Origin: Simiduia sp. 21SJ11W-1
Lineage (GTDB): Bacteria; Pseudomonadota; Gammaproteobacteria; Pseudomonadales; Cellvibrionaceae
DNA: 64,000 nt
Direction of reading: 5' to 3'
Assembly (NCBI RefSeq): GCF_024138675.1
Contig: NZ_CP090959.1
Span: forward strand, 2,263,501 to 2,327,500
Shown: in pieces, positions 1 to 8,438 of the stretch
Position numbering within the stretch: position 1 is the first letter of the stretch
How the letters are laid out: each line of letters begins with the position of its first letter
The notes under the pieces: generated by a model
What the model saw: only the letters and a program-made list of their open reading frames with translations
Databases searched by the model: none
Told to the model about the DNA's origin: nothing
Program-made: the position numbers and the translations under genes

Positions 1-711
1 TGGCGCAAAGGCCCCTATGAGCTGTTTGGCTTTCACCTTAACACCGAGTGGCGCTCGGATTGGAAGTGGGACAGAGTGGCACCGCACCTGGCAGACCTAA
101 CCGGCCGCAACATCCTGGATGTGGGCTGCGGGAACGGTTATCACTGCTGGCGCATGTACGGCGCCGGGGCCCGGCGAGTGATAGGCATAGACCCGTCGCC
201 GCGCTTTGTGATGCAGTTTTACAGCCTCAAGCACTTCATAGGTAACGCACCCGTTGATGTATTGCCCATTGGCATAGAGCAGCTGCCAGAGAAGCTCGGC
301 TGCTTTGACACCACCTTTTCAATGGGTGTGCTCTACCACCGCCGCTCGCCCATGGATCACCTGCGCGAGCTGCGCGAAACACTGCGCGCCGGCGGCCAGT
401 TAGTGCTGGAAACACTGGTTATTGAAGGCAAGTTAGGTGAGGTGCTGGTGCCCGAGGGGCGCTACGCCAAAATGAACAACGTCTGGTTTTTACCCTCGCC
501 AGACACCCTGCTTTCCTGGCTGAAAAAATGCGGCTTTCAAAATCCGCGCATGGTGGAAATGAACACCACAAGCCTTGAGGAACAGCGCACTACCGATTGG
601 ATGCTGTACCACTCGCTTAACGAGTTTCTAGACCCGGACGACAAAACCAAAACCGCCGAAGGCCACCCGGCCCCCATTCGCGCAACCTTTATTGCGGAAG
701 CCCCCGGTTAG
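1..711 (+). CDS. cmoB: tRNA U34 carboxymethyltransferase CmoB, 3' part
   Basis: The gene enters from the left edge, so the start is outside the window; 236 C-terminal residues are present against about 323 in the family. CmoB transfers a carboxymethyl group from carboxy-SAM to hydroxyuridine-34 of tRNA, giving cmo5U at the wobble position. The opening [10 protein letters not shown] and [11 protein letters not shown], the SAM-fold motif [11 protein letters not shown] (in-window residues 39-48), [10 protein letters not shown] and LETLVI are all characteristic of CmoB rather than of generic methyltransferases. Its usual partner cmoA would lie upstream, outside the window. The stop codon is followed within 9 bp by a 14-bp tandem repeat, and the next gene is convergent. 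Confidence 0.95.
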   Translation, partial: WRKGPYELFGFHLNTEWRSDWKWDRVAPHLADLTGRNILDVGCGNGYHCWRMYGAGARRVIGIDPSPRFVMQFYSLKHFIGNAPVDVLPIGIEQLPEKLGCFDTTFSMGVLYHRRSPMDHLRELRETLRAGGQLVLETLVIEGKLGEVLVPEGRYAKMNNVWFLPSPDTLLSWLKKCGFQNPRMVEMNTTSLEEQRTTDWMLYHSLNEFLDPDDKTKTAEGHPAPIRATFIAEAPG

Positions 712-719
712 CCGTGCCC

Positions 720-859
720 GGCCAGGGGTGCCCGACCAGGGGCGCCCGGCGAGGGGTGCCCGGCGAGGGGCGCCCGGCGAGGGGTGCCCGACTAGGGGCG
801 CCCGGCGAGTGGTGCGCAGCGAGCGGCGCCCGACCAAGCGCTCTCGGTAAAGCACGCCC
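720..859. repeat. 14-bp minisatellite, 10 units
   Basis: Ten contiguous 14-bp units fill the gap between convergent cmoB and ogt. The core is GGCGAGGGGYGCCC; odd and even units alternate T and C at position 10, so the array also has a 28-bp higher-order period. The central units (748-803) are nearly identical and the last three decay. The unit length is not a multiple of three and no real gene covers the array. It could form G-rich structure on the + strand. Confidence 0.9.
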
Positions 860-895
860 TCACAAACACCCCAATCAGTATCTCCAAACCATCCA

Positions 896-1420
896 CTAAA
901 ACTCCAGCGCGCCCTGCAAGGCTACGCCTTCATGGCGCAACAGCCACTGCTTGCGTGCCAGGCCGCCAGCATAACCCGTTAAGGTGCCATTGGCGCCAAT
1001 CACCCGATGACAAGGTACAACAATGGCGATGGGGTTGCGGCCATTGGCGGCGCCCACGGCGCGCACAGCTTTTGGCTTGCCAATGCCTGCGGCAATATCG
1101 CCATAGCTTGCCGTCGCCCCCAAAGGCACTGCAGTGAGCGCAGCCCAAACCTGCTGCTGAAACGCCGTGCCACGGGCTGCCAGCGGCAAATCAAACTCCT
1201 GCCGGCGGCCGGCAAAATATTCCGCCAGCTGCACACAGGCCTCACTCGCCCAGTGCAATGCTTCGGGCACACGGGCATCAGGTATACCTGCAAAGTTGCT
1301 TGCGGCTTTATCAAAGGCCACTTCCGTGACGCCCAGAGCGCTTGCGCTCACCCACAAATCGCCAATAGGCGTGGTCATCACCTGGCGGGCCACCGCGCCA
1401 CTCTCATGTTTGTTATTCAT
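896..1420 (-). CDS. ogt: methylated-DNA--protein-cysteine methyltransferase
   Basis: This 174-residue suicide enzyme removes alkyl groups from O6-alkylguanine and O4-alkylthymine in DNA by transferring them to its own cysteine. The acceptor motif PCHRV sits at residues 136-140 (Cys137), preceded by the [13 protein letters not shown] helix-turn-helix segment that binds the minor groove and flips the base; [13 protein letters not shown] follows. The length fits the Ogt/Ada-C class. It overlaps the 3' end of the upstream Ada-AlkA gene by 8 bp, so the two are almost certainly cotranscribed and translationally coupled. The pairing restores, as two genes, the methyltransferase half that the neighbouring fusion lacks. 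Confidence 0.93.
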   Translation of the reverse strand: MNNKHESGAVARQVMTTPIGDLWVSASALGVTEVAFDKAASNFAGIPDARVPEALHWASEACVQLAEYFAGRRQEFDLPLAARGTAFQQQVWAALTAVPLGATASYGDIAAGIGKPKAVRAVGAANGRNPIAIVVPCHRVIGANGTLTGYAGGLARKQWLLRHEGVALQGALEF

Positions 1421-2828
1421 CTGCCAGTTGGCTCCACATCTGCAAGGTTAAATAGCTGCGCCAGGGGCGTGCGCGGCCATCAACCACCTCGCCCACTTTG
1501 GCCACGCCATGGCGCACGCCCAGATCTCCCGCCAGCCAGATATCAAGATTCGCCTCGCCACGCATACGGGCGTAATCCACGGTCCAAGGCCCTATACCTT
1601 TCAGCGTTAGCCATTGTTCAACGGGCGCATCTGGGTGCGCGGCGCAAAAGGCCGCGAGCCGCTTTAGGGTATCGCGCCGCATGCCCGGCATTTTAAGAAA
1701 GGCCAAATCATGGCCGGCCACCGCCTCAGGCGTGGGGAAGCACAGCGCAGTGCCTGCGTCAGTCACCGCCAGGGCCATAGGTTCGCCCAAAGCCGCTACC
1801 ACTTGTGCCACCAGCCTGCGCGCGGCAGCCACCGACACCTGCTGGCCAAGCACCGCGCGCACGCCTGCCTCAAATGCGCTGGGAAATTGCGGCAACCGCA
1901 GGCCCGGGTTGATGGGCGCACGCCCTATGGCTGCCTGCACTGCGGCATCTACCGCCCGGGCGTTGGCATCCAAATCGAGAATTTGCCGTATTTTGGCAAC
2001 GGCTTGCGTGAGCTTGTGCCAGTCAGAGAGCCAAAGATTTACCGTGAAGCCGCAACGATCACCGCAGTGCTCGGCCACAAACCATGCGTGGGTATCGCCC
2101 AGCTGAAAACAGCGCCCGTAGTGAGTTGGGCTTGCCTGTTCCAGCCCTTCAATGGCGCGTGCCTGTAAAAACTGCGCAACCCACGGCCAGTTATACGGGG
2201 GGCGGTAGGCCAATGTTAACGTGAGGGTGCCGGCCCTTGCGCTCTCTGGGGCACCCCTTCTCACCTGTGACGGGGTTAGGCTGAGCTGTGTTTTAAAGCA
2301 GTCGTTAAACCGCCGCAGGCTGCCAAAGCCGCTGGCAAAGGCGATATCTGTAATAGGCCAGGTGGTTTGATGCAGTAATTGCTTGGCCAGCAAGCAGCGC
2401 TGGTAAAGCTGGTATTGCTTGGGGGCCACACCTAACACGTCGTTAAAACATTGGCGCAGGTAGCGGCTGGAAACACCGGCCGCCCGGCTTACCTCACCCA
2501 CACCTGCCCCGGCATCTAACCGGCCAAGTGCCCCGGCCACCAGCGGGCTGGCGGGCCGCGTGCCCGGTGCGGCATCGGGCCGGCAACGCAAACAGGGCCG
2601 AAACCCGGCCTGTGCGCAAGCAGCGGCAGAGGGGAAGTAGCGCACGTTGTCTTCCCGCGGGGCTCTGGCCGGGCAAATGGGCCGGCAATAGATACCCGTG
2701 CTCAGTACGGCGGTGTAGAAAAGGCCATCAAAGCGGGCATCACGGGCGAGCCTTGCGGCCCTACAAGCCAGAGGCGAGAGCTTGGTGGCCTCGTCTTCGC
2801 GCGCTGGATGTGTGTGATTGTCTGCCAT
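1413..2828 (-). CDS. Ada-type regulator fused to AlkA 3-methyladenine glycosylase
   Basis: This 471-residue protein has three parts. Residues about 20-90 form an Ada N-terminal zinc domain with Cys48, Cys52, Cys79 and Cys82, matching E. coli Ada Cys38/42/69/72 with a constant offset; Cys48 is the methylphosphotriester acceptor. Residues about 100-185 form an AraC-type helix-turn-helix domain ([13 protein letters not shown]). The C-terminal 280 residues are AlkA: the helix-hairpin-helix [16 protein letters not shown], then the acidic residue in [10 protein letters not shown] expected to be the catalytic Asp, then [10 protein letters not shown]. It should sense methyl-phosphotriesters, activate transcription and excise N3/N7-alkylpurines. 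AdaA-AlkA fusions are known elsewhere, for example in mycobacteria. ogt follows with an 8-bp overlap. Confidence 0.92.
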   Translation of the reverse strand: MADNHTHPAREDEATKLSPLACRAARLARDARFDGLFYTAVLSTGIYCRPICPARAPREDNVRYFPSAAACAQAGFRPCLRCRPDAAPGTRPASPLVAGALGRLDAGAGVGEVSRAAGVSSRYLRQCFNDVLGVAPKQYQLYQRCLLAKQLLHQTTWPITDIAFASGFGSLRRFNDCFKTQLSLTPSQVRRGAPESARAGTLTLTLAYRPPYNWPWVAQFLQARAIEGLEQASPTHYGRCFQLGDTHAWFVAEHCGDRCGFTVNLWLSDWHKLTQAVAKIRQILDLDANARAVDAAVQAAIGRAPINPGLRLPQFPSAFEAGVRAVLGQQVSVAAARRLVAQVVAALGEPMALAVTDAGTALCFPTPEAVAGHDLAFLKMPGMRRDTLKRLAAFCAAHPDAPVEQWLTLKGIGPWTVDYARMRGEANLDIWLAGDLGVRHGVAKVGEVVDGRARPWRSYLTLQMWSQLADE

Positions 2829-2951
2829 GGATGCCCCTTGTGAGAGCAGCCATTATTGCCCGCCGCCCACAGCGGAGCTAGCTGGAATCGGAACTGACTT
2901 AAAAAACCGTTAAGGCAAAGGGGCTGCCGGTTGCGCAGTCAGCGCAGGCAA

Positions 2952-3500
2952 CTAGTCGCTGAGGGTATTGAGCGGTGTGCTGAGGCCAAATTCACTGTGA
3001 ATCTGCGCGCACCAGCTGTTCAGGCGATCGCTGGTTAAATCTTCCTGTTGATCCTGATCAATGGCCAGCCCCATGAATAAAGGCTCGCCCGGCACCTGCG
3101 CCTTGGAGGCATCGAACTCGTACCCCTCGGTGGGCCAGTAACCCACGATGCGAGCGCCATTGCCAACCACCAGATCGTGCAACATGCCCATGGCATCCAG
3201 GAAGTAATCGCCATAGCCAAACTGGTCGCCAAGGCCAAACAGCGCCACGGTTTTACCGGTGAAATCCACGCTTTCGATATCGCCCCAGAAATCTTCCCAG
3301 TCTGACTGGATCTGGCCGAAATCCCAGGTGGGAATACCCAGGATGATGTGTTCGTAATCGTCAAAATCGAGCACGGTAACGTCTGCCACATCGTGGACAT
3401 CCACAACCTCGGTACCCAGCCGAGCCTGTATCCGATAGGCTACAGCCTCGGTGTTGCCTTCATCGCTACCAAAAAACAGGCCGATCTTTGCCACGCTCAC
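2952..3500 (-). CDS. fldA: long-chain flavodoxin
   Basis: This 182-residue flavodoxin is a one-electron carrier using FMN. The phosphate-binding loop GSDEGNTEAV is at residues 11-20 and replaces the usual T/S-x-T-G-x-T start with a Ser-Asp form. PTWDFGQIQSDWEDF and FGLGDQFGYGDYFLDAMG supply the flavin-ring loops; the length and the inserted strand mark the long-chain type. It stands alone, with no reductase beside it, and is convergent with nothing nearby. The close similarity to bacterial FldA is clear, but paralogues exist, so the gene symbol is tentative. Confidence 0.9.
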   Translation of the reverse strand: MSVAKIGLFFGSDEGNTEAVAYRIQARLGTEVVDVHDVADVTVLDFDDYEHIILGIPTWDFGQIQSDWEDFWGDIESVDFTGKTVALFGLGDQFGYGDYFLDAMGMLHDLVVGNGARIVGYWPTEGYEFDASKAQVPGEPLFMGLAIDQDQQEDLTSDRLNSWCAQIHSEFGLSTPLNTLSD

Positions 3501-3712
3501 CTCGATTAATTAACGGTTCAGTACTGCACACAGGGCGCAATATTAAAACCAATAACCGCCATTGCGATAGCCTTCTACCGACATGCGCGCGCCCAATTTG
3601 CCGCGGCTGACCACACGGTGACTTCTTAATACCCAGCGTACTGCTAACTTCACGGGAAACCTCGACCAATCAGACTCGAAAACAGGGTGTTTTTACCCAT
3701 ATCGTAGCGGTT

Positions 3713-3731
3713 TTGTTACTCATGGTAACAA
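3713..3731. promoter_or_regulatory. inverted repeat, possible operator
   Basis: TTGTTAC and GTAACAA form a perfect 7-bp inverted repeat with a 5-bp spacer, about 210 bp upstream of fldA and 270 bp upstream of recQ. The symmetry and spacing resemble a dimeric-repressor site. No cognate regulator is recognisable next to it, so the role is inferred only from position. Confidence 0.35.
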
Positions 3732-3990
3732 CCGCAGGCATTATACTGATTTTGGCGCGAAAATTAAGGCTTTAGGCCCAACAGGCAGAATTTCGTGTGC
3801 AAAGCCCTTTTATTGGCGCAGCCCGCAATAAATGCCTGTAATCGGAACACCTACTTGGGCCAGCGGACGGCCGGCCACCGCTGTGGGGTTTGGCGTCTAG
3901 CACATCGCATTGCACAGGGTCGCCAGGCAGCACCTGCAAAATCACCTAGATTCCCATGCCTTGTGCGGCGCATTTAGTGCGCCCAGTCCG

Positions 3991-3996
3991 TATAAT
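3991..3996 (+). promoter_or_regulatory. candidate -10 box of recQ
   Basis: A perfect TATAAT lies 7 bp before the ATG at 4004. No good -35 hexamer is seen at 16-18 bp and no Shine-Dalgarno sequence precedes any of the possible starts (3956, 3995, 4004). If the box is used, the recQ mRNA would begin at or within a few bases of its start codon. Confidence 0.35.
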
Positions 3997-4003
3997 GCCG
4001 CCC

Positions 4004-6169
4004 ATGAATCAAGATCCCCTGCACATCCTCAAGCACACCTTCGGCTACGACCAGTTTCGGCCGCCGCAAGACGACATTATCAACACCCTGGTAAGCGGCC
4101 AGGATGCGCTGGTGATCATGCCCACCGGCGGCGGCAAATCCCTTTGTTACCAAATTCCGGCCATTGCCCGGCACGGCTGCGGCGTTGTGATCTCGCCATT
4201 GATTGCCCTCATGCAAGATCAGGTGAGCGCGCTGGAGCAGCTGGGTGTGCGGGCCGGCTTTTTAAACTCGACCCTCACACCAGACGCCGCCTTCGCCATT
4301 GAACAACAACTGGTGGCAGGCGAACTTGATCTGCTTTACATCGCACCTGAGCGGCTTAATCAGGCACGCACCGTAAACCTGTTGCGCCAGGCACCGCTGG
4401 CCCTGTTCGCCATTGATGAAGCCCATTGTGTGTCGCAGTGGGGCCACGATTTTCGCGCCGATTATTTACAGCTGGGCATACTGGCCGATGAATTCCCCGC
4501 GGTGCCGCGCATTGCCCTTACGGCAACCGCCGATGCCCGCACGCGCGCGGAAATTTCCGAGCGCCTGCACTTAACCCAGGCCCGTGAATTTATTGTGGGC
4601 TTTGACAGGCCCAACATTCAGTACCGCATTACCGCCAAAGATAACCCCCGCAAGCAATTGCTGAGCTTTATTCAGAGCGAGCACCAGGGCGACAGCGGCA
4701 TTGTGTACTGCCTGTCGCGCAAAAAAACCGAAGAAGTAGCCGCATTTTTGCGCCAGCAAGGCCTCACTGCCCTGCCCTATCACGCAGGCTTGCCCGCCGA
4801 AACCCGCGCCCACAACCAACAGCGGTTTTTACGTGAAGACAACATCATCATGGTGGCCACGGTGGCCTTTGGCATGGGCATAGATAAACCCGATGTACGC
4901 TTTGTAGCGCACCTGGATTTACCGAAAAGCGTTGAGGCCTACTACCAGGAAACCGGCCGCGCCGGGCGCGACGGTGCGCCCGCCACCGCCTGGATGACCT
5001 ACGGCTATCAGGATGTGATTTTACTGAGCCAGATGATGAGCCAATCGGAAGGCTCGGCCGCCCACAAGCAAGCCGAGCGCCAAAAGCTCGATGCCATGCT
5101 GGGCCTGTGCGAAATTACCAGCTGCCGGCGACAAACCCTATTGCGCTATTTTGGCGAAGCCGATCACGCGCCCTGTAACAACTGCGACACCTGCCTGAAC
5201 CCGGTTGCCACCTGGGATGGCACTAACGCTGCGCGCAAGGCATTGAGTTGCGTTTACCGCTCAGGCCAACGCTTCGGGGTTTCACACCTGGTGGATATTT
5301 TATTGGGCAAAGACAACCAGAAAATCCGCCAGTTCGACCACCAACAACTCAGCACCTTCGGCATTGGCAAAGAGCTGGATGCAAACCAGTGGCGCTCGGT
5401 GTTTCGCCAGCTGGTTGCCCGCGGTTACCTCGCGGTTGATACCGAGGGCTATGGTGGGCTCAAACTGCAAGAGAGCTGCAGGCCACTACTCAAAGGCGAG
5501 GCGCAAATTGAGTTGCGCAAAGACACCAAAGACATCAAAAGCCGGCGCACCAACCACAACCAACAACTGGCCGATGCAGACCAAGCCCTTTGGGATACCC
5601 TTCGCCGCTGCCGCAAAGAACTTGCCGAAGAACATGGCGTGCCGCCCTACGTGGTATTTCACGATGCCACGCTCATGGAGATGGTGCGCTACCAACCCAC
5701 CACAGAGCAGGCCATGCTGGCCATCAGCGGTGTAGGCGAATCAAAACTTGCCCGTTTCGGCGCCCCCTTTATTGAGGCAATAAGCGCACACCTGAATGCA
5801 CAACCCGAGCAGGAAGATTCGCAAAGCGCCACCCGGGAAGAAACTTTGTCACTGCTGCAAGCGCGCATGAGTGTTGAACAAATTGCCGCACACAGAAATC
5901 TTTCAGAAGATACGGTGTACAGCCACTTAGCCAATTTATTGCAAGATCAGCGCATCGCCTTCGAAGACGCCATTGAACTGCCCGCCGCTGAACTGGGTAA
6001 AATTCAAGATGAAATTTTGGCCTACGACGGGGGCGAACAGGGATTCAGATTCAAGCCTGTGTTTGAAGCCTTGGGCGAGGCCTACCCTTACGGCTTACTG
6101 AAATGCGTAAGGGTTGCCATGCTCAGGGGTTCAAATACATCCCGTGAAAACGCAGATGCTGCTCAATGA
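4004..6169 (+). CDS. recQ: ATP-dependent DNA helicase RecQ
   Basis: RecQ is a 3'-5' helicase acting in recombination and fork repair. With the start at 4004 the protein has 721 residues: Walker [11 protein letters not shown] (40-49), DEAH box (138-141) and the Q-rich [11 protein letters not shown] aromatic loop, motif [14 protein letters not shown], the four-cysteine zinc motif CEITSCRR...CNNCDTC, a winged-helix RQC domain, and an HRDC domain ([28 protein letters not shown]). Beyond HRDC is an extra C-terminal helix-turn-helix of about 100 residues ([20 protein letters not shown]), making it longer than E. coli RecQ (609). The in-frame ATGs at 3956 and 3995 lack better start signals. Its last 47 bp overlap the 3' end of convergent fghA. 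Confidence 0.95.
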   Translation: MNQDPLHILKHTFGYDQFRPPQDDIINTLVSGQDALVIMPTGGGKSLCYQIPAIARHGCGVVISPLIALMQDQVSALEQLGVRAGFLNSTLTPDAAFAIEQQLVAGELDLLYIAPERLNQARTVNLLRQAPLALFAIDEAHCVSQWGHDFRADYLQLGILADEFPAVPRIALTATADARTRAEISERLHLTQAREFIVGFDRPNIQYRITAKDNPRKQLLSFIQSEHQGDSGIVYCLSRKKTEEVAAFLRQQGLTALPYHAGLPAETRAHNQQRFLREDNIIMVATVAFGMGIDKPDVRFVAHLDLPKSVEAYYQETGRAGRDGAPATAWMTYGYQDVILLSQMMSQSEGSAAHKQAERQKLDAMLGLCEITSCRRQTLLRYFGEADHAPCNNCDTCLNPVATWDGTNAARKALSCVYRSGQRFGVSHLVDILLGKDNQKIRQFDHQQLSTFGIGKELDANQWRSVFRQLVARGYLAVDTEGYGGLKLQESCRPLLKGEAQIELRKDTKDIKSRRTNHNQQLADADQALWDTLRRCRKELAEEHGVPPYVVFHDATLMEMVRYQPTTEQAMLAISGVGESKLARFGAPFIEAISAHLNAQPEQEDSQSATREETLSLLQARMSVEQIAAHRNLSEDTVYSHLANLLQDQRIAFEDAIELPAAELGKIQDEILAYDGGEQGFRFKPVFEALGEAYPYGLLKCVRVAMLRGSNTSRENADAAQ

Positions 6170-6980
6170 AGCTCGCGATAAAAAAGTAGCTGTGATCGTA
6201 GTCGCTGTGGCGGTGGAATGTGAGCGGGTAACCCGGTGGCATGGCCGCTAGCAGATGCTCCGGCAACAATTGGGCTGCCAAAAAATTGTCTGCCTCACCC
6301 TGGTCAACCCGCATAGGCAGATGCACTTTGGCTTTTGCCAACAACGCGCAGCTGTCGTACTCCTCCCAGGTTGATTTATCGTCACCTAAATAGTTACTAA
6401 AAGCTTTTTCACCCCAAGGGCATTGGCTGGGCGCGCAAATTGGCGCAAAGGCCGAAGCAGAGGTAAATCGCCTGGGGTTTCTTAGCCCAATCATCAGCGC
6501 GCCATGGCCACCCATGGAGTGCCCCATAATGGCGGCGCGCGCGGTATCCAGTTCGGGCATATGCTCGCCCAACACCACCGGCAACTCTTCTACCACATAA
6601 TCGTACATGCGGTAATGCTGTGCCCAAGGGGGCTGGGTTGCATTCACATAAAAGCCCGCGCCCAAACCAAAATCGTAGGCACCGGCGGGATCATCTGGCA
6701 CGCTCTCGCCTCGCGGGCTGGTATCGGGTGCCACCAGTGCAAGGCCTAGCTCTGCGGCCACCCTTTGGGCGCCTGCTTTAGTCACAAAATTTTCATCGGT
6801 ACAGGTTAGGCCTGAAAGCCAATACACCACCGGCACCTTGCCCTCTTTCGCTTGCGGCGGCAGATACACAGAAAAGTGCATACTGCAGTTGAGGCTCTTG
6901 GCCGCGTGTTCAAAACGCAACTGCCGGCCACCAAAGCACAAAGCCTCAGACACCTGCGTAGGCGCTACTGAATTTGCCAT
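6123..6980 (-). CDS. fghA: S-formylglutathione hydrolase
   Basis: This 285-residue alpha/beta hydrolase of the esterase D family hydrolyses S-formylglutathione to formate and glutathione, the second step of glutathione-dependent formaldehyde detoxification. The nucleophile elbow GHSMGGHG places Ser155; the acid lies in [10 protein letters not shown] and the base in [24 protein letters not shown] and [14 protein letters not shown] are family signatures. It lies 46 bp downstream of adhC on the same strand, the standard operon arrangement. Its 3' end overlaps the 3' end of convergent recQ by 47 bp. Confidence 0.96.
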   Translation of the reverse strand: MANSVAPTQVSEALCFGGRQLRFEHAAKSLNCSMHFSVYLPPQAKEGKVPVVYWLSGLTCTDENFVTKAGAQRVAAELGLALVAPDTSPRGESVPDDPAGAYDFGLGAGFYVNATQPPWAQHYRMYDYVVEELPVVLGEHMPELDTARAAIMGHSMGGHGALMIGLRNPRRFTSASAFAPICAPSQCPWGEKAFSNYLGDDKSTWEEYDSCALLAKAKVHLPMRVDQGEADNFLAAQLLPEHLLAAMPPGYPLTFHRHSDYDHSYFFIASFIEQHLRFHGMYLNP

Positions 6981-7026
6981 AGTCGCTTCCCCCTTGCGCT
7001 GTTTTCTAGTTTGCTTGCACTCGGCA

Positions 7027-8133
7027 TTAATACACTACCACCGAGCGAATGCTTTCACCGCTATGCATTAAATCAAAAGCCTTGTTGATATCAGCAAGGG
7101 GCATGGTGTGCGTAATTAAATCATCAATATCAATTCGCCCATCCATGTACCAATCTACAATTTTCGGCACATCGGTTCGCCCACGTGCGCCACCAAAAGC
7201 AGAGCCCCGCCAAGAGCGGCCGGTAACTAACTGGAATGGGCGTGTGGAAATTTCCTGCCCGGCACCGGCCACACCAATAATACAGCTCTGGCCCCAACCC
7301 TTATGGGCACATTCCAGCGCATCACGCATAACCTTAACATTGCCAATACATTCGAAACTGAAATCAACACCGCCGCCGGTCATTTGCACAATGGTGTCTA
7401 CCAGATTTTCGTGGTCACGGGGATTTACAAAATCCGTCATACCAAATTGGCGCGCGAGTTTTTCTTTTTCAGGATTGGTATCTATGCCGATGATGCGGCT
7501 AGCGCCCACCATGCGCGCACCCTGAATCACATTCAAACCAATACCGCCCAAGCCAAATACCGCCACGGTGCTGCCTGCTTCCACTTTCATGGTAAACGCG
7601 ACTGCACCAATACCTGTGGTTACGCCGCAACCGATATAACAGACCTTATCAAAGGGGGCATCTGAACGGATTTTGGCCAAGGCAATTTCCGGCAATACGG
7701 TGTAGTTGGAAAAAGTAGAGCAGCCCATGTAATGCAAAATCGGCTTGCCATCGAGTGAAAACCGGCTGGTGCCATCAGGCATGACGCCTTGGCCTTGGGT
7801 GCTGCGAATGGCTTGGCATAAATTGGTACGCGGATGCAAACAGTAATCACACTCACGACACTCGGGCGTATAGAGCGGAATAACGTGATCACCGGGGCGC
7901 AAACCTTTCACTCCTGGGCCCACATCAACCACAACACCGGCACCTTCGTGGCCTAAAATGGCGGGAAAGGCGCCCTCCGGGTCATCGCCAGATAGCGTAA
8001 AGGCATCGGTATGACACACGCCAGTAGCCTTGATTTCCACTAACACTTCGCCTGCCTTGGGGCCAGCCAAGTCTACGTCTAGCACTTCCAAAGGTTTACC
8101 GGCGGCAAACGCCACCGCAGCACGGGTTTTCAT
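7027..8133 (-). CDS. adhC: S-(hydroxymethyl)glutathione dehydrogenase, class III ADH
   Basis: This 368-residue zinc alcohol dehydrogenase oxidises S-hydroxymethylglutathione, formed spontaneously from formaldehyde, to S-formylglutathione with NAD. The catalytic zinc region [20 protein letters not shown], the structural zinc cluster [15 protein letters not shown] and the Rossmann segment [14 protein letters not shown] are intact, and the length is typical of class III enzymes (GSNOR). A Shine-Dalgarno AAGGA precedes the ATG. It heads the adhC-fghA operon. No FrmR- or NmlR-type regulator gene is adjacent. Confidence 0.97.
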   Translation of the reverse strand: MKTRAAVAFAAGKPLEVLDVDLAGPKAGEVLVEIKATGVCHTDAFTLSGDDPEGAFPAILGHEGAGVVVDVGPGVKGLRPGDHVIPLYTPECRECDYCLHPRTNLCQAIRSTQGQGVMPDGTSRFSLDGKPILHYMGCSTFSNYTVLPEIALAKIRSDAPFDKVCYIGCGVTTGIGAVAFTMKVEAGSTVAVFGLGGIGLNVIQGARMVGASRIIGIDTNPEKEKLARQFGMTDFVNPRDHENLVDTIVQMTGGGVDFSFECIGNVKVMRDALECAHKGWGQSCIIGVAGAGQEISTRPFQLVTGRSWRGSAFGGARGRTDVPKIVDWYMDGRIDIDDLITHTMPLADINKAFDLMHSGESIRSVVVY

Positions 8134-8438
8134 GTTGGAATTCCTTTTACACGGGAGCTATACAAAAGTGAAACTACCTTAGCGCCAATGGCCGCGAAAA
8201 TAAACCATGCAGGCTCGTTCATCCGGGCCATAGGCAATATTGTGCTCGCGCAAGCTGGAAATTTAGAAAAGATTATTGCGCAATAATTTGCGGGCGAGCG
8301 CCCTCTGCGTGCATTACCAAGCACAAAGCCTGTAAGGCACTGCCTGAATCCGCCCAGAGCTTGCGTTTACAAAGGCGTGCAGGCCACACTCATCACCCAC
8401 ACAATACCTGCCGGCAGGCGCCAAGGCCGGTGCAACAA
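8134..8438. other. 305-bp intergenic region upstream of adhC
   Basis: This gap must hold the adhC promoter and the 3' region of the hybrid kinase gene, but I see no consensus promoter. A 12-bp perfect palindrome CCTGCCGGCAGG lies near 8408-8419, just past the kinase stop codon, and has no following T-run. Confidence 0.5.

Larger units (their letters stand above)
3501..4003. other. 500-bp intergenic region between fldA and recQ
   Basis: No convincing gene lies in this divergent gap. It holds a 19-bp inverted repeat (3713-3731) and a TATAAT hexamer directly in front of recQ (3991-3996). Short reading frames here have no ribosome-binding sites and no recognisable products. Confidence 0.6.

Noticed and set aside
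714-899. Small protein encoded by the 14-bp minisatellite
   Set aside because: The unit length is out of phase with codons, frames exist on both strands, and composition is purely repeat-driven.
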